A stretch of DNA of 64,000 nt, taken from positions 713,961 through 777,960 of the forward strand of contig NZ_JACHON010000001.1 in the NCBI RefSeq assembly GCF_014206945.1, read 5' to 3'. This stretch comes from Gracilibacillus halotolerans (lineage in GTDB: Bacteria > Bacillota > Bacilli > Bacillales > Amphibacillaceae). The position numbers and the translations under genes were made by a program. A model generated the notes under the pieces. It did not search any database, was not told the origin of the DNA, and saw nothing but the letters and a program-made list of their open reading frames with translations. This document shows positions 46,912-57,700 of the stretch, piece by piece (positions within the stretch are counted from its first letter, which is position 1; the number at the start of each line of letters is the position of its first letter).

Positions 46912-48663
46912 CTATTTTTTCTTAGAATAATCACGCTTACGTGGTTCAATCAGTGACACATCTACTTCCTCGTAATAAAGCTCTGGATTATCATTAACAG
47001 CATCATATTTAGCCATTGTCGTTTTTAACCAATCTTCGTCATTACGTTCTGGGAATTCTGGTTTGTAATGTGCTCCTCGGCTTTCATTACGATTATAAGC
47101 TCCAATCGTAATAACGCGAGCTAATTGAAGCATGTTCTTCAACTGTCGAGTGAACATTACACCTTGGTTGTTCCAACGAGATGTGTCATCCATATTAATA
47201 TTTTTCCAACGCTCTTGGAGCTCTTGGATTTTCTCATCTGTACGAAGTAATTTTTCATTTTCTCGAACTACTGTAACATTATCTGTCATCCATTCGCCCA
47301 GTTCTTTATGAATTTGATAGGCATTTTCTTCTCCACGCATATTTAACAATTCTTCAAACTGGTCTTCTTCTGCTTTTAACTGATTTTCAAAGACAGAAGA
47401 TGGGATGTCATCCGCGGTTTTCTCCAAGCCTTCGATATATTTAATTGCGCTTGGTCCAGCTACCATTCCACCATAGATAGAAGATAGAAGGGAGTTCGCT
47501 CCTAGTCGATTTGCTCCATGCTGAGAATAATCGCACTCTCCAGCAGCAAATACTCCTGGAATATTTGTCATCTGATCATAATCGACCCATAAACCACCCA
47601 TAGAATAGTGAACCGCTGGGAAAATTTTCATTGGAACTTTACGTGGATCTTCTCCAACGAATTTTTCATAGATTTCGATAATTCCACCAAGTTTAACATC
47701 TAATTCTTTCGGATCTTTATGTGATAGGTCTAGATAAACCATGTTCTCGCCATTAATACCTAGTTTTTGATTCACACATACATCGAAAATTTCACGTGTA
47801 GCAATATCTCGTGGTACTAAGTTACCATAAGCTGGATATTTTTCTTCAAGGAAGTACCATGGCTCTCCGTCTTTATACGTCCAAATACGGCCACCTTCTC
47901 CACGTGCAGACTCACTCATTAAGCGAAGTTTATCATCACCTGGTATAGCTGTTGGGTGAATTTGAATAAACTCGCCATTTGCATATATTGCACCTTGAAG
48001 GTAAAGTGCAGCTGCAGCAGATCCAGTATTAATAACCGAGTTCGTCGATTTACCGAAAATAATACCAGGGCCACCTGTAGCAATAATGGTTGCATCCGCT
48101 TTAAATGCTTTTAATTCATGGGATTTAATATCTTGAGCAATGACACCTCGCCCAACACCCTCATCATCGATAATAGCCGAGATAAATTCCCAACCTTCAT
48201 ATTTTGTAACTAATCCTTGTACTTCAAAACGACGAACTTGTTCGTCCAAAGCATATAATAGCTGTTGTCCTGTTGTTGCACCTGCAAAGGCAGTTCGGTG
48301 ATGTTGTGTTCCACCAAAACGACGGAAATCTAATAAACCTTCGTCAGTTCGGTTAAACATTACACCCATACGGTCAAGCATATGGATAATACCAGGCGCT
48401 GCCTCACACATTGCCTTTACAGGAGGTTGGTTTGCTAAGAAGTCTCCCCCATAAACCGTATCATCAAAATGCTCCCAAGGTGAGTCTCCTTCACCTTTTG
48501 TGTTTACCGCACCATTAATTCCACCTTGTGCACAAACAGAGTGAGACCTTTTTACCGGGACAATGGATAGCAAGTCAACATGTACACCTGCTTCTGCTGC
48601 CTTTATCGTGGCCATCAATCCAGCAAGACCACCACCAACTATTACTATATTACGATCACTCAT
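46912..48663 (-). CDS. sdhA: Succinate dehydrogenase flavoprotein subunit
   Basis: 583-residue FAD subunit with dinucleotide fold IVGGGLAGLMATIKAAEAG, the covalent-FAD region RSHSVCAQGGINGAVN (about 40), catalytic His/Arg in HPTAIPGDDKLRLMSESARGEGG (split, about 240-262) and the C-terminal RGAHYKPEFPERNDEDW. 15 nt precede sdhB. Confidence 0.98.
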   Translation of the reverse strand: MSDRNIVIVGGGLAGLMATIKAAEAGVHVDLLSIVPVKRSHSVCAQGGINGAVNTKGEGDSPWEHFDDTVYGGDFLANQPPVKAMCEAAPGIIHMLDRMGVMFNRTDEGLLDFRRFGGTQHHRTAFAGATTGQQLLYALDEQVRRFEVQGLVTKYEGWEFISAIIDDEGVGRGVIAQDIKSHELKAFKADATIIATGGPGIIFGKSTNSVINTGSAAAALYLQGAIYANGEFIQIHPTAIPGDDKLRLMSESARGEGGRIWTYKDGEPWYFLEEKYPAYGNLVPRDIATREIFDVCVNQKLGINGENMVYLDLSHKDPKELDVKLGGIIEIYEKFVGEDPRKVPMKIFPAVHYSMGGLWVDYDQMTNIPGVFAAGECDYSQHGANRLGANSLLSSIYGGMVAGPSAIKYIEGLEKTADDIPSSVFENQLKAEEDQFEELLNMRGEENAYQIHKELGEWMTDNVTVVRENEKLLRTDEKIQELQERWKNINMDDTSRWNNQGVMFTRQLKNMLQLARVITIGAYNRNESRGAHYKPEFPERNDEDWLKTTMAKYDAVNDNPELYYEEVDVSLIEPRKRDYSKKK

Positions 48664-48723
48664 GAGTGCTCACTCCCCCTTTGTCTGTCATTATATATTC
48701 TTTCAGCCTCTGAATCTATCAAT

Positions 48724-49332
48724 CTACACAAACGCAAATAGAGCTCTAATACCTATATAAGTTACTGCAAGGAAAACAATTAGCGTAGCATATGTTGCAA
48801 TTCGTTGTGAACGTGGAGTAACGGTAATTCCCCAAGTAACGAGAAAACTCCATAATCCATTCGCAAAGTGGAATGTTGTAGAAACTACACCAATCACATA
48901 GAACCAAAACATTACTGGGCTTGCTAAAATATTTTCCATTAGGCTATAATCTAGTTCCTCTGTTCCCATTCCTATTTGTACTCTTGTCTCCCAAACGTGC
49001 CAAATAATAAAGATAAGGGTAATAATTCCCGTAATACGTTGTAAATAGAACATCCAGTTACGGAAAAAGCCATACCTTCTCACATTATTTTTAGCAACAA
49101 AAACAATGTACACTCCTAATATCGCATGGAATAAAATAGGGATAAAAATAATGAATATCTCCAATAATATTCGGAATGGCAAGTCATGCATAAACTGTGC
49201 CGCTTTGTTAAAGCTATCGGGACCGTACACAGCAAAATGATTGACTACTAAATGTTGAATTAAAAAGATCCCGATTGGAACAACTCCCAATAAAGAATGC
49301 AATCTACGATAGAAAAAATCCCTGTTCTCCAA
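48724..49332 (-). CDS. sdhC: Succinate dehydrogenase cytochrome b558 subunit
   Basis: 202-residue membrane anchor with five predicted helices and two hemes ligated by histidines (in RRLHSLLGVVPIGIFLIQHL, ILFHAILGVY, LIFIIWHVWE and TTFHFANGLW). It begins at a TTG (49332-49330) preceded by AAGGGGGG. A cre-like site lies 57-70 nt upstream. Confidence 0.95.
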   Translation of the reverse strand: MENRDFFYRRLHSLLGVVPIGIFLIQHLVVNHFAVYGPDSFNKAAQFMHDLPFRILLEIFIIFIPILFHAILGVYIVFVAKNNVRRYGFFRNWMFYLQRITGIITLIFIIWHVWETRVQIGMGTEELDYSLMENILASPVMFWFYVIGVVSTTFHFANGLWSFLVTWGITVTPRSQRIATYATLIVFLAVTYIGIRALFAFV

Positions 49333-49388
49333 TTTGTACCCCCCTTAAATTATGTAATCTTTTCTCTGTAACAATCTTCTTTACGCTT

Positions 49389-49402
49389 TTAAAGCGCTTT
49401 AT
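49389..49402 (-). promoter_or_regulatory. Possible CcpA cre site upstream of sdhC
   Basis: ATAAAGCGCTTTAA on the minus strand, with the palindromic core AAAGCGCTTT identical to the core of strong cre boxes. It is placed in the sdhCAB leader/promoter region. Confidence 0.5.
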
Positions 49403-49617
49403 CCATTCGCAATAGCTCATCGTTTTCATGCTTAAAGCGAATATTCCCATCCCTTAGTTTACGTACATTGTTACAACTTTTATTGTACTTCTATCGAATG
49501 AAAGCGTCAAGAAAACGAATGCGGTTTCTTTTTGGTTTTATCTCTCATTAATCCGTTGCACATTCTTGTAAAAAAAGAGATAATAGAATTAGGAGACGGA
49601 AGAAAGGGGTTCACATT

Positions 49618-50049
49618 TTGACTGAACAAAAGACACATATAGCAACTGTCCTAGCAAATCTACGAAACACTAGTAGTGGTTATGATTTATTACGTTATGT
49701 CGGTCTACCGGATATGCTCGGTAAAGACGCTGGAATTATACTTTATGTTTTAGGTAAAAACCTTGCACGAAAAGCTGAATGCGAATCTTTTGAAGAATTA
49801 TTCGAATTCTTTTTACATAGTGGCTGGGGCGAATTAGTCCTCCTACAAGAAAAAAGAAAAAAATATATATTTGAGCTTTCAGGCGACATTGTACAATCTA
49901 GATTGTCTACTTTCGAGAATATTGATTTTCAAATAGAATTAGGATTTATCGCTGAAACAATATCACGTATTACTGCGATTTCGTGTGAGTGTACGAGTGA
50001 GATTAAAAAAGATAAGGTTTTTCTGCATGCTATTTTACATGTCGACTAA
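49618..50049 (+). CDS. yslB: YslB-like DUF2507 protein
   Basis: 143-residue protein beginning at TTG (MTEQKTHIATVL), preceded by GAAAGGGG. It belongs to the heme-NO-binding-like V4R/DUF2507 group (RYVGLPDMLGKDAGIILYVLGKNLAR ... FFLHSGWGELVLL). It lies between sdhC and uvrC and divergently from sdh, as B. subtilis yslB. Function not established. Confidence 0.9.
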   Translation: MTEQKTHIATVLANLRNTSSGYDLLRYVGLPDMLGKDAGIILYVLGKNLARKAECESFEELFEFFLHSGWGELVLLQEKRKKYIFELSGDIVQSRLSTFENIDFQIELGFIAETISRITAISCECTSEIKKDKVFLHAILHVD

Positions 50050-50152
50050 TACCTTGTAGAACCTCGACAAATCTAACAAGCTATCTATGAATAAGTCGAC
50101 ATTATTAGACCCTATTCACACATTAATACTTTCTTTTACGAACAAATGAAAC

Positions 50153-50195
50153 AAACACCACTCAGGAGTCTCATATCCTAATCGGTGTTTTTTTC
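50153..50195 (+). terminator. Terminator between yslB and uvrC
   Basis: AACACC ... GGTGTTTTTTTC on the plus strand with a long imperfect inner stem. The reverse complement also ends GTGTTTGTTTC, so it may serve both convergent genes. Confidence 0.65.
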
Positions 50196-50207
50196 GCATT
50201 AAATCTT

Positions 50208-51983
50208 CTATGTTTCTTGCAATTTCTTCAGTATACTTTTTGCAACAGGCTCAGGAATCCCTAATTTAGTTAAATCCTTTTCCTCTGCTTTAGCTATTTC
50301 GTTTATCGATTTAAAATGAGTAAGCAATAGTTTCTTACGCTGCGGTCCTACGCCTTCTATACCATCTAATTTCGAATGAAAGGCACTTTTCCCCCTTAAC
50401 TGACGGTGAAATGTGATAGCAAAACGGTGGACCTCATCTTGAATCCGCTGAATTAAATAAAATTCCTGTGATCGTCTATCTACTTCAACTTGTGTTGGTG
50501 GGTCACCATATAATAATTCACTAGTTCGGTGTTTATCATCTTTTGCCAAGCCACATAGAGGAATAGACAGACCTAATTCGTTCTCTAGTACATCTAGCGC
50601 AGCAGACATTTGACCTTTCCCGCCGTCCACTACAATAAGATCTGGAAGTGGGGCTTTTTCTTTCAAAAGCCTAGTATATCTTCTTCTTACTACTTCCCGC
50701 ATTGTATCATAATCATCCGGGCCTTTTACATCTCTAATTTTATATTTACGATACTCTTTTTTAGCTGGTTTTCCATCGATAAAAACTACCATAGCGGAAA
50801 CTGGGTCCGTCCCCTGAATATTGGAGTTATCAAACGCTTCGATTCGATATGGCGTCTCAATATGAAGTACTTCACCGAGTTTTTCTACCGCCTTAATTGT
50901 TCTCTCCTCATCACGTTCAATAAGCTGAAACTTTTCTTGTAACGCAATTTTGGCATTTTTATATGCTAAATTAGTCAATTCCTTTTTACGACCTCGCATA
51001 GGTGCATGCACGTCAATCTCCAATAGTTTATTTATCAATTCTGTGTCGGTCTCGATCGGTACAAGAATTTGCTTTGGTTTTGGATGGTGATGATGCAAGT
51101 AAAAACTCCCAATAAAACTATGAAATGCTTCAATTGCCTCATCGAAGAAAGGAAAAACTGAAACATCTCTCTCGATTAACTTGCCTTGTCTTACAAAGAA
51201 TACTTGGACACACATCCAGCCCTTATCATAGCTATAGCCAAATATATCCCTATCTGTACGATCATTTAAAGTAACTTTTTGTTGTTCCATCACAGCTTCT
51301 ATATGGTGAATTAAATCTCGATATTCCTTTGCACGTTCAAAATTTAATTCTTCCGAAGCTTTTAACATCTTTTCTTGTAGATTTTTTTTAATTGACTGAT
51401 GACCGCCGTTTAAAAAAGTTGAGATTTCTTGCGTGATTTTTTGGTAAACTTCTTTATGTGGTGGTGTGTCAGAACAAGCTAGACATTGATTCATATGATA
51501 GTAGAGGCAATATCTTCCTTTAGGGTTGTTGCATTTCCTTAATGGATAAAGCCTGTCTAATAATTTCTTCGTTTCTCTAGCAGCCAAAACATTTGGATAA
51601 GGACCAAAATATTTACCCTTATCCTTTTTAACTTTTCTAGTAATAATAAGCCGAGGATGTCGTTCGTTTGTAATCTTTAAATATGGATACGACTTATCGT
51701 CCTTTAATAACACGTTATATTTGGGATCATATTCTTTTATTAAATTCATCTCTAAAATTAACGCTTCGATTTCTGAACTAGTTACAATATATTCAAAGTC
51801 AACTATTTCTCGTACCAATCGTTGAGTCTTCTTATCATGGGCTCCCATAAAATAAGAGCGAACCCGATTTCTTAATAATTTTGATTTCCCTACGTAAATT
51901 ACTGTTCCATTCTTATCTTTCATTAAGTAACAGCCTGGCTGGGCTGGGAGAACTGCTAATTTTTCTTTTATATGATCTGTCAT
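50208..51983 (-). CDS. uvrC: Excinuclease ABC subunit C
   Basis: 591-residue nuclease for both incisions in nucleotide-excision repair. It has an N-terminal GIY-YIG domain ([18 protein letters not shown], about 17), UVR/UvrB-binding motif ([20 protein letters not shown], about 205), the RNase-H-like endonuclease ([20 protein letters not shown]) and C-terminal HhH motifs ([34 protein letters not shown]). trxA, upstream in B. subtilis, is not adjacent. Confidence 0.98.
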   Translation of the reverse strand: MTDHIKEKLAVLPAQPGCYLMKDKNGTVIYVGKSKLLRNRVRSYFMGAHDKKTQRLVREIVDFEYIVTSSEIEALILEMNLIKEYDPKYNVLLKDDKSYPYLKITNERHPRLIITRKVKKDKGKYFGPYPNVLAARETKKLLDRLYPLRKCNNPKGRYCLYYHMNQCLACSDTPPHKEVYQKITQEISTFLNGGHQSIKKNLQEKMLKASEELNFERAKEYRDLIHHIEAVMEQQKVTLNDRTDRDIFGYSYDKGWMCVQVFFVRQGKLIERDVSVFPFFDEAIEAFHSFIGSFYLHHHHPKPKQILVPIETDTELINKLLEIDVHAPMRGRKKELTNLAYKNAKIALQEKFQLIERDEERTIKAVEKLGEVLHIETPYRIEAFDNSNIQGTDPVSAMVVFIDGKPAKKEYRKYKIRDVKGPDDYDTMREVVRRRYTRLLKEKAPLPDLIVVDGGKGQMSAALDVLENELGLSIPLCGLAKDDKHRTSELLYGDPPTQVEVDRRSQEFYLIQRIQDEVHRFAITFHRQLRGKSAFHSKLDGIEGVGPQRKKLLLTHFKSINEIAKAEEKDLTKLGIPEPVAKSILKKLQET

Positions 51984-52299
51984 CTATTCCCCCTCCTCTT
52001 GGTTGTCGTAAATATATCCTATTTTTGTATATTCTTAAATGTACTATTAAGTATATTTTAAATTTGTTCGAAGTTAATGGTATTCTCTATCATTTATCAT
52101 ATCATGAAATTGTTGCTTTGTAAGCTTCATTATCTAATCGAAATCATATTCTGGAAAGTTTAAAATAGAGAATTATTCTCTCATTATTTTTCTCTTTTAA
52201 AATCATATAACAAACTCTCAAGCTGTGTATATTTTCAGCTAGATTCACTATTTGTAACATGCTATTATAGCAATAAACAAATGTCACAGGGAGAATATT
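51984..52299. other. Gene-free interval between uvrC and the Nudix gene
   Basis: AT-rich 316 bp containing divergent promoter space. No ORF with a ribosome site and no hairpin that I can support. It marks the border between conserved core genes and the accessory region. Confidence 0.5.
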
Positions 52300-52695
52300 A
52301 TGAAGAAAACCATTAATGTAGTCGCAGCTGTTATAGAAAATGAAAATAATGAAATTTTATGTGCTTTAAGGTCGCACGATATGTCCATTCCTAACAAATG
52401 GGAGTTTCCAGGAGGTAAAGTAGAAGTAGGTGAGAGCTTACATGATGCATTAGAACGAGAAATAACAGAAGAGTTACAATGTAAAATTGTTGCTGGTGAA
52501 GTTATCCATGAACATACTCATGAATATGAGTCATTCATTGTTCACTTAACTTGTTTACATACCAGAATAATTGAAGGAATACCACACTCTACCGAACATG
52601 CGAAGTTAATATGGCTACCTAAAGAAAATTTAAATTCTATCATATGGGCACCTGCTGACATACCGGTTGTAAAAGTAATCATGCAAAAAGCGTAA
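52300..52695 (+). CDS. Nudix hydrolase (MutT/CTP-pyrophosphohydrolase type)
   Basis: 131-residue protein with a complete Nudix box GGKVEVGESLHDALE-REITEEL (about 38-59) after a MutT-like N-terminus KKTINVVAAVIENENNEILC. Close relatives hydrolyse 8-oxo-dGTP or 5-methyl-dCTP/CTP. CACAGGGAG precedes the ATG. It is on the plus strand, convergent with drmB, and could be part of the defence island or an independent gene. Confidence 0.92.
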   Translation: MKKTINVVAAVIENENNEILCALRSHDMSIPNKWEFPGGKVEVGESLHDALEREITEELQCKIVAGEVIHEHTHEYESFIVHLTCLHTRIIEGIPHSTEHAKLIWLPKENLNSIIWAPADIPVVKVIMQKA

Positions 52696-52812
52696 ACACT
52701 AAAACAAATGTCGAGGCTAACGGAACTTAAAGAAGCTACTGTCATAAAAAATACAGACAGCAGCTACAATAAGTTACCTAAACCCAATAAAACAAGCTCA
52801 GGTAAGTTTAAA

Positions 52813-54708
52813 TTATACATTAAAAAAACCAAACTTTGGATCAATTATTAGTGTTCTATCTAGAAAGAGATTACCTAACTCACAGGAGGTTTCTGGTAAA
52901 TAAGAACAGCTATGACATGCAGCACCGTTTAGGTTATTAACACCTTGTCCAGATGCTTTACCAATCTCAGAACAAACTGGATCAGAACTGCACCACCTTG
53001 CTTCTTCTATTGCCTTATCAACAACAGGAAAGAAATTTTCCTTTTTCCCCATTCTAACAAGGCCCCCAAATGTTCCATCTATATCTCCTGAAGAGGTGTA
53101 GATTAAAATTCCACATTGCTCATCATTTATATAAAGACGTTCGCGTATTGAAGCAGAATTATAACCACAAGTAAGTGCAAGTTCATCGATTAGGATATGG
53201 GCAAGTGTGTGAATCAAAACATTCCTAGGTTTAAGAATTGATTCATCTATTCTTACCCTACTTTTCTCAGACCTTGTAATTAAACCATTAAAATAACTCT
53301 TAACATCGGGCCTTTGCTCCCAAGCAACAAGTTTCTCAACACTCAATGTAAAGAAAATACCTTCTCCATAAACCTTGTAGGATGGAAGCCAATTATTTTC
53401 CTGTAAGTCAGGATTCTTAAATAATAATTTTTTCCCTCTTTCAACTTTATCTCTACCAGATTCATCGTCATCTGTAGTGAGTCTATTGAATCCAGTTAAA
53501 GCAATAGTCTCTTTTAATTTTGTAACTCTATTAATAAGGGTAAATTTATTAGTAATATCATCATCTTTGGCATTACTCGAATCCCATTCTTTTCTTACCT
53601 TTAAGTTTCTGGTATCTACTTCATTGACAAGTGTTTCAAATTCCTTTTTTCTCAATTCCTTTTCTGTGTTTTTAGAGTATATTTTTTCTTCCGTTTGCTC
53701 ATCATCTAGTCCACCTTCAATGTAAAGTATTGCAAGTTCAATATCTGATTGGTTGTACTCTTGAATCTCAGGAGGGCACATTTTTTTAACAATATCCATT
53801 TTTTTCTCAAGTTTGTCAGCCACACTTAGCCAAGAAGATGTTACCCCATTTCTCTCAAACATATCAATTAATCTTTCTACTTCAGGGTTTTCCCCCGGTA
53901 GATAAATTGCACTAATTGTATTAGGATAGTATACATTTATTGAATTTTTCAAGACTGCAACAGGATATGAAGTACAATTTACCTTTTCTTCAAGTGAACC
54001 ATACCATGGTTTGTGACCAGGACATTTAAATAAATTACCATTTTCATTTAGCCTCTTACTTAATTCACTGATACCTTCTTCGTCATCAGTTGTATCACTT
54101 TTTCTTGTCATAATCCCTCTCAATGGCCTTTCCTTGTTACAACTACATCTAACCTTAAGGGAATCCAGTGTTGCTCCTCCAGTAGTTATTAAACGCATTT
54201 GTCCATTACAAGTAGTGTGCTCGTCTTTATGAACCCACTCTCTCCAAGGAAAGTCAAATATATGTCCTTGATTACAAACTATTACAAATGGTACTTGAAT
54301 CATTTTTCTTCGCTCTTTACATGATTTACAATCTAGCCAACTTGTTCGGTTAGACATCTCTGATTGGTGTAAAGTCTTACATACTGGACAATAATGCCAA
54401 GTAGGAAACCGCAGTAAAGGAATATATATATCTGTGTTAGTTTGAGTTAGTGCATCTCCAGCATTTTTATATTTATAACTCGGTCTATAATCGGGAGGCA
54501 TTAATAGTTTATCAACCCTTAATAATGACCTTAACCTCGGCTCTTGAATTTCAAATTCATCTAAGGCATTTATTGGATTTTCATTCTTATCATAGTACCA
54601 TTTATCAAGAGATCCAATCATTGCAGATTCACCTTCAGGACTAATTACAAGTGAACCGGGACCAAATGTTGTAACAAGCTGTCCTCTTCTTAAAGGTAGG
54701 TCTTTCAT
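52813..54708 (-). CDS. drmB: DISARM protein DrmB (DUF1998)
   Basis: 631-residue protein. The start MKDLPLRRGQ overlaps the drmA stop as ATGA, and GGAGGGG precedes it. Two Cys clusters are present, CPVC ... CKSCKERR (about 112-134) and CNGQMRL ... CSCNKERP. The C-terminal DUF1998 region appears as LIHTLAHILIDELALTCGYNSAS and later GGLVRMGKKENFFP, with a final Cys cluster SDPVCSE ... CHSCSYLPETSCELG. DrmB forms a complex with DrmA that loads on unmethylated 5'-overhang DNA in characterised DISARM. It is the last gene of the operon; no drmC follows. Confidence 0.9.
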   Translation of the reverse strand: MKDLPLRRGQLVTTFGPGSLVISPEGESAMIGSLDKWYYDKNENPINALDEFEIQEPRLRSLLRVDKLLMPPDYRPSYKYKNAGDALTQTNTDIYIPLLRFPTWHYCPVCKTLHQSEMSNRTSWLDCKSCKERRKMIQVPFVIVCNQGHIFDFPWREWVHKDEHTTCNGQMRLITTGGATLDSLKVRCSCNKERPLRGIMTRKSDTTDDEEGISELSKRLNENGNLFKCPGHKPWYGSLEEKVNCTSYPVAVLKNSINVYYPNTISAIYLPGENPEVERLIDMFERNGVTSSWLSVADKLEKKMDIVKKMCPPEIQEYNQSDIELAILYIEGGLDDEQTEEKIYSKNTEKELRKKEFETLVNEVDTRNLKVRKEWDSSNAKDDDITNKFTLINRVTKLKETIALTGFNRLTTDDDESGRDKVERGKKLLFKNPDLQENNWLPSYKVYGEGIFFTLSVEKLVAWEQRPDVKSYFNGLITRSEKSRVRIDESILKPRNVLIHTLAHILIDELALTCGYNSASIRERLYINDEQCGILIYTSSGDIDGTFGGLVRMGKKENFFPVVDKAIEEARWCSSDPVCSEIGKASGQGVNNLNGAACHSCSYLPETSCELGNLFLDRTLIIDPKFGFFNV

Positions 54709-57700
54709 GAAAACAACCCCTCCCAACTATTATCATCTTCACTAGTATCTTCTGAATTATATATAGAAACAATGAGTCCTCTACACTCAGAATCTACATT
54801 TCTCATTGAGTTTATCATTGACTCCGCCTTATTCTTCATGGTTTGCGGCAAAACTGTACCTGCAGGGTACATATATCCATCCACTTTTGAATCTACTTCC
54901 CATGCAGTATAATTGCCGTTTTCTAACCTCTTTAGTATTGTAAGGAATCTACTCTTCAATTCTTCAACTTGTTCATGATCGACTAGTTTCGCCCTCTCCA
55001 CTAAACGGTTATAAAAAGGAACAATCTTATCATTCAAATTCTTACTAATCTCATTCCAATCAGGAGTTCTAGCAATATCGTCATTTAACGCTTGTCGAAG
55101 ATATCCAACTATTACAGCATGTAGTCCTCTCTCCAGAGAAGAATCAGAAAATGGAGTAACGCTTGTCGGTTCTACTTGAGCATATAACTTTTGGTGATAT
55201 TCTCTGAAATGCTCAAAGTGTGATTTATCCCTTGATTTTGTATTTGAATAAAGAGTAAATATTAATCCGGGTCTTTCCCACCAACGACGACCTACACGTC
55301 CACTAACCTGTATATATTGTGCAGTCATTTTCGGTTGTCCAACAATAGCCATTACAGAAAGTCTGTCAATGTCCACTCCTACTTCAATAATATTTGATGC
55401 TAAGCACAAATCTATTGCAGAATCGCGGATGTTTTTCTTATTACTGTCATATTCTACTTTTAAATCATCAATTGTCTTAGATATTTCATGACTTTGTTTC
55501 CTTGAAGTCAACTCTAAATAGTTATTTATAAAGCGGAGATCTTTTTGACCCTTCCTCATTGACATTGAAGTTGAATATTGCGGAATGTCTGTTTGAGTCA
55601 AAGTCAGGCCTCCACCTAATTCTCGAAGTGTATTATAAAATGAAAGTAATGTCCAATAAGGGTCCCTCTCTACTTGCTCTATTTCATTTGCAGACTGAAG
55701 AATTGAGGAAAAAGACATAACTTGAGACATCATTATACGAACGGTTTGAGTGTAAATCCCCACATACTTTCTACCAGGCATTGGTTTCCCTGTTTTCTCA
55801 TCAATTGCTGGTGTAGCAAAAAAAGAATCTTCATTTTCTAACCCCGGACTTGGAAACAACATTGAGTTTTTTCTTCCAAAAAGGGCAAGCGCTTGTTCCT
55901 CAAACTGTTTAATTGTTGCAGTAGCGGCAATAATTTTAGGTTTAATAACGTCATCATCAACTTTTTTTAAACATAGTTCTTCAATCAAGGTCTCAAATAA
56001 TCCAGTAAGTGTTCCCAATGGGCCAGAAATTAAATGCAATTCGTCTTGAATAATTAATGATGGAGGGCTTATAAACCTTTCACCGTTAGTGTCAATTCCA
56101 AATAGCAACCTTGCTTGTGGCTTCCAAATTAATTGTACAAACTTGTCAACTGTTCCTATTAAAAACGTTGGGCGTTTCTCATATATTGTTTCATCAACAA
56201 TATAAATTGGTAATTCCTCGTGAAAATGGCAATTTTTATCCGGACAATGAATTGCTAGTGTATTATTATCAATTTTATAACCCAGATACCGTTTCTTTTT
56301 ACTACCCTTTTCATCATAAAACCCTAAATTGGCTCCGCACCACGAGCAATTATTTACTACAAATTCTTGCGCATCTTTATTATTTTTTTGTAGTTTAGCT
56401 AGGTTACTTTTAGCGATTTTATTAGAATTAGGCGTTGTCTTTGAACCAACCCAAATGCCAATTGAGAACGGTATTTCTCCTAATTTTTCTTGGTTTTTGC
56501 TTCTTAAGTACTCTAGAGCACAAATAAGTCTAGAAGATCTTTGGAATTGGTCAGCAGTTAGCAGTCTCAATGTATATCTCATTAATACATCTACTCCCGC
56601 ATCCATAGGGTTTCTTAATCTTCTTAAAATCATTTGGAAAGCAGCAACACCTAAATAAGCCTCTGTTTTCCCTCCACCAGTTGGAAACCAAATTAGATCT
56701 ACTATTTCCCTTGCCTTACTTTTCTCATTAACAAATGATTCAATTGATAGTAATATGAATGCAATCTGAAATGCTCTCCATGTATTTTTTGCATCTTTCA
56801 ATTTAATTTCATCATTTGTATTTTCAGAATATGTTTTATTAAATAGTATTTGATTGTTTTCAATAACACCAAAACGTTTATCTTTTCCGTTTACTTGTTG
56901 CAAAAGAATGGCAAGATTGGCTAAACGAAACGCCTCAAGAATCTCTTCTTCTCGCAGTAATTCTAGACCCTTTTTCATTCTTCTTAGGCTTTCTTTACAT
57001 AATCTCATATGTTCCTTAGCGGCTGGACGTAAAATTTCAGGAATTTTGTCCTTTATTTCCTTTTCCTTGTTATTAATCCACTCTTCATATCCATTTACTA
57101 AAGGTTTTAGTATTTGCTCTGGGTGTTTATTAGAAGATATTCCTGCCAAGTCACTCATTTTAATTTTTAATTCAATATTCTTATTTCCTTGTTTTAAGTA
57201 TACGTCTGGTTTCATACTAAGAGTTTCATACTCCGGGATAAAAGTCGTAGATATTTCTTTTATATTAGTACGATTCTGCTCCCAATGAGCTGCACAACCA
57301 TGTCCAAACGCATAAATACCTTCGTTTCTATAAAGTAATTCCGTTGATGCCTCTTCATCACTTATATATTTTTTCATCTCATACTGCCTAGGATAAATTG
57401 AAAAAGAGTGATTATCTGGTGTGCTTATACTCATTTCAGATTGAAACAATGCCAACTGTTGTCTATTAATACCTTTTTCATCTGAGCGGTTAGTTACACT
57501 TACAGTTATTATATATTTGCCCTTTACTTCTCTAATGCGAGCTAAAAATTGTATCTTGTAATGATTTATCTTTTCTTCTTTTTTATTTTTCATTTCTACA
57601 ACTGTATCCATTTGTCTATTCTTAAGTAAATCATGAATAGGAACATTCCAAATACCTTCAAGAGATTCTCTCAGCCACCATTGTATAGTGTTACTTTCCC

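Noticed and set aside
52740..52812. Hidden drmC or small gene downstream of drmB
   Set aside because: The gap is only about 115 bp before the Nudix gene and contains a hairpin without coding potential.
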